Assembly (NCBI GenBank): GCA_966111775.1 | Contig: CBHWBD010000095.1 | Coordinates: 1-18,488 of the forward strand | Direction: 5' to 3' | DNA: 18,488 bases | DNA from: Pelomonas sp966111775 | GTDB lineage: Bacteria; Pseudomonadota; Gammaproteobacteria; Burkholderiales; Burkholderiaceae_C | Part shown: positions 7,795-14,597 of the stretch, piece after piece | Layout: every line of letters starts with the position of its first letter | Position numbering within the stretch: position 1 is the first letter of the stretch | Position numbers and translations under genes: made by a program | Notes under the pieces: generated by a model | What the model saw: only the letters and a program-made list of their open reading frames with translations | The model's database searches: none | Told to the model about the DNA's origin: nothing

Positions 7795-10434
7795 TCAGAA
7801 CTTGGCAGTCAGACCGATCTTGTAGGTCGTCTCGCCCGTGAAGGACCAGGCGGGGTAGCCGGCCTTCAGCGGATCCTTGTGCAGCGCGTCGGCCGGCAGG
7901 CTGGTCGACATGACGCCGTACTGCACGTCGTCCTGCTTGGTCAGGTTCACCGCGTCGAAGCTGAGCTTCAGCCACTTGTTGATGTTCCAGCCAAAGCTCG
8001 CGTCCAGCGTGCCGGTGTTGGCGTGCATGCGGTTGCCGTACCAGTAGGCGTTCTCGCGGATGATGTACTTCGAACGCCAGTTGTAGGCCAGGCGGGCGGA
8101 GTAGTCGGCCGTCTCGAAGTAGCCCACCAGGTTCACGTTGTGCTTGGACGACTGCGTGAACAGGCCCAGTTGGTCGGCGAAGCTTTCCTTGGGTGCCGTG
8201 CCTTCGGTGAAGGTGTAGTTGGCGACGACGCCGAAGCCGTTGTTGAAGGCATGGTTGGCCTGCAGTTCGATGCCGCGCAGGCGGCCACCGCCGGCGTTGA
8301 CGAAGTTCTGCACCGTCCAGTTGTCCACGCCCGACTTCGGATCGACGAGGCCGATCTTCTGGTTCTGCAGCACGTTGGCCGTGATGAAGTTCGAGATGTC
8401 CTTGTTGAAGAAGGTCGCCGACAGCACATTGCCCTTGCCGTAGTAGTACTCCAGGCTCAGGTCGACTTGGGCTGACTTCATCGGCTTGAGCTCGACACTG
8501 CCGACCGTCCAGGTCTCGTTGCCGACGCGGTCGTCGTTGTAGCCGGACACCGTCACGCCGAACATGTTGGCGAAGTTCGGGCGGGTGATGGCTTGCGAAG
8601 CGGCGGCGCGCAGCACCAGGTCCTTGCGGAGATCGAAGGCCAGGTTGACGCTGGGCAGCACGTCGTTGTACTTGGACTTCTTGACGTCGTAGGTCTTGCC
8701 CCAGTTCTCGTTGCCGGCGTAGTCGCCCGCGGCCAGCGGCGTGCCGTCGAACTTGTAGCCGGTGCTCTTCACGTCGGTGGAGATGTAGCGCAGGCCGAAG
8801 TTGCCACGCAGGTTGCCGGCCTCGAAGTCGAACATGCCGTACAGGGCCTGGTTCTTCTCGTTGAGTTCGCTGAAGGCGGAGCGGTCTTCGTTCCAGCCGT
8901 TGATGTTCTTCAGCGTGCCGGCCACCATGGCGTCGATGTTGGGGCGCGGGATGGTCCAGCCCTTGGCCAGGTCCACGGTGCCGTCGAACAGGCTGCTCGT
9001 GGGCGTGTTGGCAATGGTGGCGGCCCAGACGGGGCGGTAGGCGCGCTTCTCGAAGGTGTGGTCGGCAAAACGCACGCCGGTCTTGAAACTGTTGATGGCG
9101 CCCCAGTTCAGGTCGATGGTGGCATCGAACTGGGCGTATTTTTCCTGGTCCTTGTTCGGGCCTTGCGAGGTGGCCCAGGTCTGCGGGCCGAGGGCCGAGG
9201 GCATGTTGGCGACGCCGAAGGACTGGTTGCTCGTCGGGTTGACGGCGATCTGGTGGCCGGTGGCGTCGATGGTGCCTTGCCACTTGGGCAGGGCAAAGCC
9301 GGCGTCCCAGTTGCCGGTCTGGTAGTTGGCCGTCAACGTGGTGCCGCCCTTGGCCTTGGTGGCGCCGGCGACGAAATCGAACTTGGCGCCGTCAAGCTTG
9401 TAGTGGCCGTCGAAGGTGGCGCTGTCCGACGTCATCTGCGCGGCGCGGGCCCAGACCTGGAAGAACTGCGTGTCCAGCGGCTTGGCGGCCGTCGTCGTGC
9501 TGTGCACGCACATGCCGGTGGGGTTCCAGGCCGACTTCACGTCGGTGTTGCGCTTGTCGCAGTTCGGGTCCTGGAAGATGTAGTCGCTGCTGTTGCTGTT
9601 GTCGCCCACGAGCTTGAGCTTGAGCAGGTTCAGGCCGAGGTCCAGGCCCTGGGCCGGCTTGGCCTGCAGCGTCAGATTGACGGCATCTCGCTTGCGGTCC
9701 TGCACGAAGGCGGTGGGCGCCACGTCTGCCGACCAGCGGTTGTCGGCCTCGATGCCGCGGCGGATGTAGGCGCCGTCGGAATGAGCCGCGGCGGCCAGCA
9801 CGCCGAAGGTCTTGGCCTCGTTCTTCCAGCTGTACAGGCCCGAGACTTCCTTCTCGGCATCGCTGATCGTGCCCTTGCCGTACTTGACGCTGACGAAGCC
9901 GCTGTTGGCGGGCATGTCCAGGGGCTTGCGGGTCTTGACGATGACGGTGCCGCCGATGCCGCCTTCGGTCAGGTCGGCCTGCTGGGACTTGTAGACCTCC
10001 ATGCCGCCGATCAGCTCGGAGGGCAGCAGGGAGTAGTTGAAGGAGCGGTCTATGTCGAGCTGGTCGTACCAGCCGGTGGACGCAACGGTCTGGCCGTTCA
10101 GCGTCGTGTAGGTCATCTGCGGGTCCGAACCGCGGATCGAGACCGAGGCGCCCTGACCGAAGGCGCGGCCGACGGACACGCCGGGGATGCGGCCCAGGGC
10201 CTGGCCGACGTCGGAGTCGGGCAGCTTGCCCACGTCTTCAGCCGACACGGCGTCGACCACGGCGCTGGCGTTCTTCTTAATCGTGGCGGCGGTCTGCAGC
10301 GAGGCGCGGATGCCGGTGACGACCACCTGATCGAGCTGGGCCGGCGCGGCGGCTTCCTGTGCCTGGGCGGCGAACGACATGCTGAGCAATGTCAGGGCGG
10401 CGGCTGCCGCGATGGGGGTCGGTTTGACCTTCAT
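7795..10434 (-). CDS. TonB-dependent outer-membrane receptor 1 (Xanthomonas/Caulobacter-type)
   Basis: 879-residue outer-membrane receptor for energy-dependent uptake, probably of chitin- or glycan-derived oligosaccharides given the neighbours. Residues 1-25 are a signal peptide (cleavage near FAAQA/QEAAA). A TonB-box-like LDQVVVTGIRASL follows (34-46), then the plug domain (SAEDVGKLPDSDVGQALGRIPGV, SIRGSDPQMTYTTLNGQ, LLPSELIGGMEVYKS, EGGIGGTVIVKTRKPLD). The rest is barrel, ending in IGLTAKF with the terminal Phe needed for barrel assembly. Start: ATG at 10434 is preceded on its strand by GAGGA (complement of 10443-10447) at 8 bases; an in-frame ATG at 10458 would put the ribosome site inside the gene. 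It faces the glycan operon tail to tail and the cupin genes head to head. Its upstream region is paralogous to that of receptor 2. Substrate is inferred. Confidence 0.93.
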   Translation of the reverse strand: MKVKPTPIAAAAALTLLSMSFAAQAQEAAAPAQLDQVVVTGIRASLQTAATIKKNASAVVDAVSAEDVGKLPDSDVGQALGRIPGVSVGRAFGQGASVSIRGSDPQMTYTTLNGQTVASTGWYDQLDIDRSFNYSLLPSELIGGMEVYKSQQADLTEGGIGGTVIVKTRKPLDMPANSGFVSVKYGKGTISDAEKEVSGLYSWKNEAKTFGVLAAAAHSDGAYIRRGIEADNRWSADVAPTAFVQDRKRDAVNLTLQAKPAQGLDLGLNLLKLKLVGDNSNSSDYIFQDPNCDKRNTDVKSAWNPTGMCVHSTTTAAKPLDTQFFQVWARAAQMTSDSATFDGHYKLDGAKFDFVAGATKAKGGTTLTANYQTGNWDAGFALPKWQGTIDATGHQIAVNPTSNQSFGVANMPSALGPQTWATSQGPNKDQEKYAQFDATIDLNWGAINSFKTGVRFADHTFEKRAYRPVWAATIANTPTSSLFDGTVDLAKGWTIPRPNIDAMVAGTLKNINGWNEDRSAFSELNEKNQALYGMFDFEAGNLRGNFGLRYISTDVKSTGYKFDGTPLAAGDYAGNENWGKTYDVKKSKYNDVLPSVNLAFDLRKDLVLRAAASQAITRPNFANMFGVTVSGYNDDRVGNETWTVGSVELKPMKSAQVDLSLEYYYGKGNVLSATFFNKDISNFITANVLQNQKIGLVDPKSGVDNWTVQNFVNAGGGRLRGIELQANHAFNNGFGVVANYTFTEGTAPKESFADQLGLFTQSSKHNVNLVGYFETADYSARLAYNWRSKYIIRENAYWYGNRMHANTGTLDASFGWNINKWLKLSFDAVNLTKQDDVQYGVMSTSLPADALHKDPLKAGYPAWSFTGETTYKIGLTAKF

Positions 10435-10442
10435 TGAACTGA

Positions 10443-10447
10443 TCCTC
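10443..10447 (-). promoter_or_regulatory. Ribosome binding site of TonB receptor 1
   Basis: Minus-strand GAGGA, 8 bases before the ATG at 10434. Receptor 2 has the same ACGAGGA context (complement of 17401-17405) 7 bases before its ATG, which supports starting both proteins at MKVK rather than further upstream. Confidence 0.8.
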
Positions 10448-10491
10448 GTAGTGGCCATGGGTTCGGATGGGCAGGTGGTTGCCTGGGGCCT

Positions 10492-10613
10492 TGCATACCA
10501 CCTTGAGTCCGGTTGCCGCCCGTGTTTAGTTCTTCATGCGTGCAACCAGTGCAAGGCCACTATATCGATCGATAACGCCACTTTGCTACCAATTTAATCC
10601 AAGTAGTTTCCCG
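10492..10613 (-). promoter_or_regulatory. Promoter/operator region of TonB receptor 1, paralogous to that of receptor 2
   Basis: Blocks matched with 17451-17573: TGCATACCACCTT (10492-10504), CAACCAGTGC (10543-10552), an inverted repeat AGTG-N6-CACT (10548-10561), 21 identical bases at 10571-10591, and AGTTTCCCG (10605-10613). On the receptor strand a -10-like TATAGT is the complement of 10559-10564. The hexamer 17 bases further up is AGCAAA, a poor -35, which suggests activator dependence or an overlapping operator at ATTGGTAGC (complement of 10585-10593). The implied leader is about 115 bases. Conservation is seen directly; promoter roles are inferred. Confidence 0.6.
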
Positions 10614-10681
10614 GGTGGCTTATGGAGAGTCCTATGAAAAGAAGGGCATCCGTCTCTCAGGCAGTCTTGGAGTGAAGGCCA

Positions 10682-10701
10682 ACTGGTATCGGACTGGTGC
10701 C
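10682..10701 (+). repeat. Tandem TGGT half-sites, 11-bp period, upstream of receptor 1
   Basis: ACTGGTATC and ACTGGTGCC lie 11 bp apart. The first base is 248 bases from the receptor 1 start, the same distance as the better-conserved ATTGGTATC pair upstream of receptor 2 (17641-17660). Possible binding site of a shared regulator; it also lies about 200 bases before the cupin gene on the other strand. Confidence 0.45.
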
Positions 10702-10899
10702 TGAAATCCTGTTGTTCCCCGGAGACGGATTGACTTGCGTATTCAGGCCGGTTGAGCTGAACAATTTCACACTGGTAGTCAAGTGGACTCGTCGGCTTGC
10801 AGGGTTTGCCGGAGGCCGTGCCGGGGCGGGGAGCCAGGACAATGGGGGTCCCAAAACCCCATGCCTTGGCCTCCCGATGAGCGGCGACCCTGCAGCGAC

Positions 10900-11850
10900 A
10901 TGAAGCCGGTTGACACCTGGCCGGCGGCCGACGAGCCGCAACTCAAGGAACACCTGGAGCAGCGCGCCGAGCCCGTGCTTCTGAAGGGGCTGGTTGGCCA
11001 CTGGGCGGCGGTGCAGGCCGGCCGGGCCGGCGCCCTGGGCATCTGCGACTACCTGGGCCGCTTCGACCGCGGCGTCGAGGTGATGGCCACCAAGACGCGC
11101 GCCGCGTCCCGCGGCGTCATGGGCTACAACGACAGCCTGACCGACTTCGGCTTCGTCAAGGCGCGCATGGGCCTGGCCGAGTTCATGTCCCACCTGGCCG
11201 CCTTCCTGCCGGTGGAGGGCGCTCCGTCCATTGCCGCCCAATGCGCCAAGGTCAGCGACGTCATCCCCGGCTTCCTCGACGAGAACCCGCTGCTGGCTCT
11301 GCCGGGCGTCGTTCCCAACTTCTGGCTGGGCAATGCGCTGACGGTGCCCGTGCATCACGATCACCCCTACAACCTCGCCTGCGTGGCGGCCGGGCGCCGG
11401 CGCTTCACGCTGTTCGCGCCGCAGCAGGTGGGCAACCTCTACATCGGCCCGCTGGAGCACACGCCGTCCGGCGCGCCCATCTCGGTCGTGCATCCCCGGC
11501 CGCCGGATCTCGAGCGCTACCCGCGCTACCGCGAGGCCCTGGCGTCGGCCCTGGTCGCCGAACTGGAGCCGGGCGATGCCGGCGAGCTCTTCACGCGGCA
11601 TGGAGCCCGCGTGGTGGCGCTGGACATGGTAATTCTGCTTATCAACTCCGGGGGGCCGGTCGGGGGCACCGCGCTGTGCCCCGCGCCGGCGGCGGCCCTG
11701 GTCCAGGCCATCCAGGTGCTGAACGCACTGCCACCCGCGCAGCGCGATGCCTGGGCGGCCATGTTCGAACACTATGTGGTGCAGCGCGAGCAGGAGCCCG
11801 CCGCCCATATCCCCGAGGCCTGGCACGGCGTGCTGGCGCGGCGACGCTGA
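10900..11850 (+). CDS. Cupin-like (JmjC-type, Cupin_8) protein 1, altered active-site region
   Basis: 316 residues, paralogue of the next gene and similar to it end to end (for example LACVAAGRRRFTLFAP and ALVAELEPGDA). Cupin_8/JmjC proteins are Fe(II)/2-oxoglutarate hydroxylases acting on protein side chains or small molecules. The first metal ligands are present as His152-His153-Asp154. The second half of the site is not: the partner has YMPPLWFHQVEAL then NYWW, whereas this protein reads ELFTRHGARVVAL then NSGG, with Ala at the aligned His position and a His two residues earlier. Codons GTA ATT CTG CTT at about 11628-11639 are unusually AT-rich for this gene. It may be a diverged or dead enzyme, or contain compensating small indels. 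Start: ATG 10900 aligns with the partner's N-terminus; no clear Shine-Dalgarno, and ATG 10861 is an alternative. Confidence 0.75.
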   Translation: MKPVDTWPAADEPQLKEHLEQRAEPVLLKGLVGHWAAVQAGRAGALGICDYLGRFDRGVEVMATKTRAASRGVMGYNDSLTDFGFVKARMGLAEFMSHLAAFLPVEGAPSIAAQCAKVSDVIPGFLDENPLLALPGVVPNFWLGNALTVPVHHDHPYNLACVAAGRRRFTLFAPQQVGNLYIGPLEHTPSGAPISVVHPRPPDLERYPRYREALASALVAELEPGDAGELFTRHGARVVALDMVILLINSGGPVGGTALCPAPAAALVQAIQVLNALPPAQRDAWAAMFEHYVVQREQEPAAHIPEAWHGVLARRR

Positions 11851-11854
11851 ACGG

Positions 11855-12877
11855 ATGTCCATGCAGCCGATGAAGGAAGTGGAAGGCATCACGCGCGAGC
11901 GCTTCGAGCGCGAAGTGATCGCGACCTACGAGCCTGTGGTGATGCGTGGCGTCGTCAAACACTGGCCGCTGGTGGGGCAGGGCAGGGCGGGCCTGGAGCC
12001 CTGCCTGCAATACCTGATGGGCTTCGACAAGGGCGAGGCCGTGGACGCCGTGCTGGCGCGCCCCGAGCCCACGCGCGCCTTCGCCTACAAGCCGGGCCTG
12101 GACGGCTTCAACTTCATGCTCGACAAGCGTCCCTATGCGGCCCTGTTCGAGCAGCTCTGGCGCTACAGCCATTTCCCGGATCCGCCGGCGCTGGCGGCGC
12201 AAAGCGCGCTGGTGTCCGAGGCCCTGCCGGGCCTGGAGAAGGCCAATGGGTTGCCGCTGCTCGATGGTTCAGTAGCGCCGCGCATCTGGATAGGCAACCG
12301 CGCGACCGTGCCGGCGCATTTCGACGACTCCCACAACATCGCCTGCGTGGCCGCCGGGCGGCGGCGCTTCACGCTGCTGCCGCCGCAATGCGCGCCGCTG
12401 CTCTATCTCGGCCCGCCCGACTACGCGCCGACCCCGGCGCCGATGTCCGTCGTGCCCGATCTGCACCGCGCCGACCCGGCGCAATTCCCCTTGGTCGCCG
12501 AGGCGCTGCAGCAGGCCCTGGTGGCCGAACTGGAGCCGGGCGACGCCATCTACATGCCGCCGCTGTGGTTCCACCAGGTCGAGGCGCTGGCGCCCCACCT
12601 GAACATCCTCGTCAACTACTGGTGGCGGCCGCCGGCGGCGCCGCAGCGGCCGGACGACCTGCACCTGGCCGCCATGCGCCTGGCCATGCTGGCGCTGCGC
12701 CATCTGCCCGACGGTGAGCGCGAGGGCTGGCGCGCCCTCTTCGACCACTATGTGTTCGGCGCAAGGGGCGAAGGTCTGGCGCACATCCCCGAAGGGCAGC
12801 GCCATCTGTTCGGCAACATCGACGCCGCGGCCGATGCCGTCCTGCGCAAGGACATCAAGGGCCGGCTGGGGAGCTGA
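11855..12877 (+). CDS. Cupin-like (JmjC-type, Cupin_8) protein 2
   Basis: 340 residues, cytoplasmic, with an intact Fe(II)-oxygenase-like site: His155-Phe-Asp157 in VPAHFDDSHNIACVAAGRRRF, and the distal His240 in IYMPPLWFHQVEAL, followed by the family LNILVNYWW strand. By family this would be a 2-oxoglutarate-dependent hydroxylase; its target is unknown. Similar genes are commonly found near TonB receptors and halogenase-like genes, so a shared pathway is plausible. It starts 4 bases after the first cupin gene; ATGs at 11855, 11861 and 11870 are all possible because none has a clear ribosome site, and the third aligns best with the paralogue's start. Its stop codon (12875-12877) directly abuts the stop of the opposing halogenase-family gene. 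Confidence 0.8.
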   Translation: MSMQPMKEVEGITRERFEREVIATYEPVVMRGVVKHWPLVGQGRAGLEPCLQYLMGFDKGEAVDAVLARPEPTRAFAYKPGLDGFNFMLDKRPYAALFEQLWRYSHFPDPPALAAQSALVSEALPGLEKANGLPLLDGSVAPRIWIGNRATVPAHFDDSHNIACVAAGRRRFTLLPPQCAPLLYLGPPDYAPTPAPMSVVPDLHRADPAQFPLVAEALQQALVAELEPGDAIYMPPLWFHQVEALAPHLNILVNYWWRPPAAPQRPDDLHLAAMRLAMLALRHLPDGEREGWRALFDHYVFGARGEGLAHIPEGQRHLFGNIDAAADAVLRKDIKGRLGS

Positions 12878-14488
12878 TCACCAGGTGTAGATCTGCATGG
12901 CCTTGTCACCGAGGCCGGGCGGGATGTCGGCCAGCAGCTCGCGGTGATCCGGGAAGTTGCCGACGCTGCGGGCAATGAAGTCGTCCACCGCGGCCAGGTT
13001 GTGGCGGGCCTGCTGGGCGGTCGGCGGCTGCAGGTCCGCGGCATCCGGAAAGATGCCCATGCCGGCCAGCAGTGCATACCAGGACACGGTGGGATAGCCG
13101 CCGCCGAAGCGGCCGCTCTTGAGCGCGGCCACCAACGGCTTGCGCGACATCCACGTCATCAGCACGCCCTGTAGTGCGTCGGACAGATGCATGTTCTCGG
13201 CGTTCTCGCGCCAATAGTCGGTGTCGGCGCGCGAGTTGGTCTTGTAGTGGGCGACGATGTAGTCGCGGGTGTTGTCGAAGCGCTTGCGCATGGCTTCGTT
13301 GAACTGGTCCTGCGAGGCGGGACCGAGGTCGCCCTTCTCCAGCACCTCCACCAGCATGGAGGCCGTGACCTGCACGAACAGCAGGGCCGTGGCCTCCAGC
13401 GGTTCGATGAAGCCCTGGGACAGGCCCACGGCCACGCAGTTGCGGTTCCAGATCTTGGCCATGCGCCCGACGCGCATCTTCAGGTGGCGGGCGGGAATGT
13501 CCGAGTCGAGCAGCCCCAGGTGGCGGCGCAACTCGGTCTCGGCGTCGTCGGCCGAGCAGTGGGCGCTGCTGTAGACATAGCCGTTGCCCTGGCGCTGCGT
13601 CAGCGGGATCTTCCAGGCCCAGCCGTGGCGCAGTGCGGTGGACACGGTCTGCGACTCGATGGGCCCGTCCAGCGGCGTCGGCATGGCCACGGCTGCATCG
13701 TTGAAGAGGTTCTCGCCAAAGCCGATGAAGGGCGTCTGCAGGGCCTTGCCGATCATGAGCGAGGCAAAGCCGCTGCAGTCGACGAAGAAGTCTGCCGACA
13801 GGGTTTCGCCGTCGTCGAGCAGCAGGCCGCCGATGTCGCCGTTCTCGTCGAGCTGCACCTGGGTGACGTGGCGCTCCAGATGCTGCACGCCGCGCTCCTT
13901 GGCCTTGCGGCCCAGGAACTGGCCGAGCAAGGTGGCGTCGAAGTGATAGCCGTACCAGACGTCGAAAGGGAAATTGGCCTTGGCGCGCGGGCCACGGGCC
14001 TGGCGCGCCAGCGCGGCGGAGACGAAGAAGCGATCCGGGTGGGCGTCGACGTCTGCGCCTTCGAGCCGCGCATGGACGTTGTCCACGAAGGGATGCATGG
14101 TCATGTTGTCCAGCATCGACACGAAGGGATGGAAGTAGCGCTCGAAGCCCGGTTTGGTCGACCAGCCGTCGAAGGTGATACCGCTCTTGTAGGTGGCATT
14201 GCAGGCCGGCATCCACTCGGACTCCTCGATGCCGAGGATCTCGAAGAAGCGGCGCAGCCAGGGCGTCGAGCCTTCGCCGACGCCGATGGTGCCGACCTGC
14301 GGGCTCTCCAGCACCGTGACCTTGAGGCGCGGGCCGTAGGCGGTGGTGGCCAGCATCAGCGCCGTCATCCAGCCCGCCGAGCCGCCGCCGACGACGCAGA
14401 TGTGCTTCACGGGTGGCGGCGCATCCGTGCTGCCGCCGAGGGGACGCGCGGCGATGTACTGGTCGATCAGGGTGGCGGTGTCGCGCAT
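12878..14488 (-). CDS. Flavin-dependent tryptophan-halogenase-family protein B
   Basis: 536-residue FAD protein, second paralogue of this family in the window. Motifs: VVGGGSAGWMTA (FAD site, about 32-43), Lys101 in NATYKSGITFDGW (catalytic-lysine position), GWAWKIP (289-295) and IEPLEATA (361-368) with Glu365. As in protein A, the PLESTG of true tryptophan halogenases is replaced, here by PLEATA. It has about 27 extra N-terminal residues compared with A and no signal peptide. It lies 109 bases downstream of receptor 2 on the same strand but behind a terminator-like hairpin, so expression may need read-through. The start ATG has no recognisable Shine-Dalgarno. The reaction and substrate are unknown; the conserved Lys/Glu pair suggests hypohalous-acid-type chemistry is still possible, but the halide-site change makes this uncertain. 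Confidence 0.85.
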   Translation of the reverse strand: MRDTATLIDQYIAARPLGGSTDAPPPVKHICVVGGGSAGWMTALMLATTAYGPRLKVTVLESPQVGTIGVGEGSTPWLRRFFEILGIEESEWMPACNATYKSGITFDGWSTKPGFERYFHPFVSMLDNMTMHPFVDNVHARLEGADVDAHPDRFFVSAALARQARGPRAKANFPFDVWYGYHFDATLLGQFLGRKAKERGVQHLERHVTQVQLDENGDIGGLLLDDGETLSADFFVDCSGFASLMIGKALQTPFIGFGENLFNDAAVAMPTPLDGPIESQTVSTALRHGWAWKIPLTQRQGNGYVYSSAHCSADDAETELRRHLGLLDSDIPARHLKMRVGRMAKIWNRNCVAVGLSQGFIEPLEATALLFVQVTASMLVEVLEKGDLGPASQDQFNEAMRKRFDNTRDYIVAHYKTNSRADTDYWRENAENMHLSDALQGVLMTWMSRKPLVAALKSGRFGGGYPTVSWYALLAGMGIFPDAADLQPPTAQQARHNLAAVDDFIARSVGNFPDHRELLADIPPGLGDKAMQIYTW

Positions 14489-14502
14489 GGGAGTGGGCTA
14501 TG

Positions 14503-14534
14503 AAAAAGGGGAGCGTGATCTCCACGCTCCCCTT
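14503..14534 (-). terminator. Terminator or attenuator between receptor 2 and halogenase-family gene B
   Basis: AAGGGGAGCGT (14506-14516) pairs over all 11 bases with ACGCTCCCCTT (14524-14534) around a 7-base loop. On the minus strand it is followed by TTTTT (complement of 14503-14507). It ends only about 14 bases before the ATG of the halogenase-family gene at 14488, so it either ends receptor 2 transcripts or throttles read-through into that gene. Confidence 0.8.
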
Positions 14535-14561
14535 CGATTGTGTTCACCTGGGGCCCCCGCC

Positions 14562-14577
14562 GGAACCCGAGGGTTCC
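14562..14577. repeat. 16-base inverted repeat after receptor 2
   Basis: GGAACCC and GGGTTCC separated by GA form a near-perfect palindrome 21 bases beyond the receptor 2 stop, without a T run on either side. It could be a small RNA-stabilising hairpin in front of the stronger terminator; no function can be assigned. Confidence 0.4.
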
Positions 14578-14597
14578 AGCAGTGCCGGGTCTCAGGA

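Larger units (their letters stand above)
10435..10899. other. Divergent intergenic region between receptor 1 and the cupin pair
   Basis: 465 bases without a credible gene. The left two thirds hold the receptor 1 leader, promoter-like blocks and the TGGT repeats described separately. Toward the cupin gene there is one further near-match, ACTGGTAGT (10771-10779), and a short hairpin whose arms ATGGGG (10842-10847) and CCCCAT (10857-10862) flank the region just before the cupin start. I see no convincing sigma-70 promoter for the cupin genes; TTGACT (10730-10735) lacks a good -10 at normal spacing. Confidence 0.5.

Noticed and set aside
8593..10437. Plus-strand open frame of 614 codons
   Set aside because: It lies entirely antisense to TonB receptor 1; long antisense frames are expected in GC-rich genes, and the translation is a low-complexity Val/Gly/Ala-rich shadow without any family motif.
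10435..10458. Upstream ATG adding MATTRISS to TonB receptor 1
   Set aside because: The GAGGA ribosome site lies between this ATG and the one at 10434, and the shorter form begins with a signal peptide matching receptor 2 residue for residue in length.
10783..10899. N-terminal extension of cupin 1 to an ATG at 10783
   Set aside because: The extra 39 residues look like translated intergenic DNA, and the paralogue aligns from the ATG at 10900.
13187..14503. Plus-strand open frame of 438 codons
   Set aside because: Antisense shadow of halogenase-family gene B, with no recognisable domain.
12906..14525. Minus-strand open frame of 539 codons in another frame of halogenase-family gene B
   Set aside because: Arg/Pro/His-rich out-of-frame translation; the overlapping frame holds all FAD and halogenase motifs.
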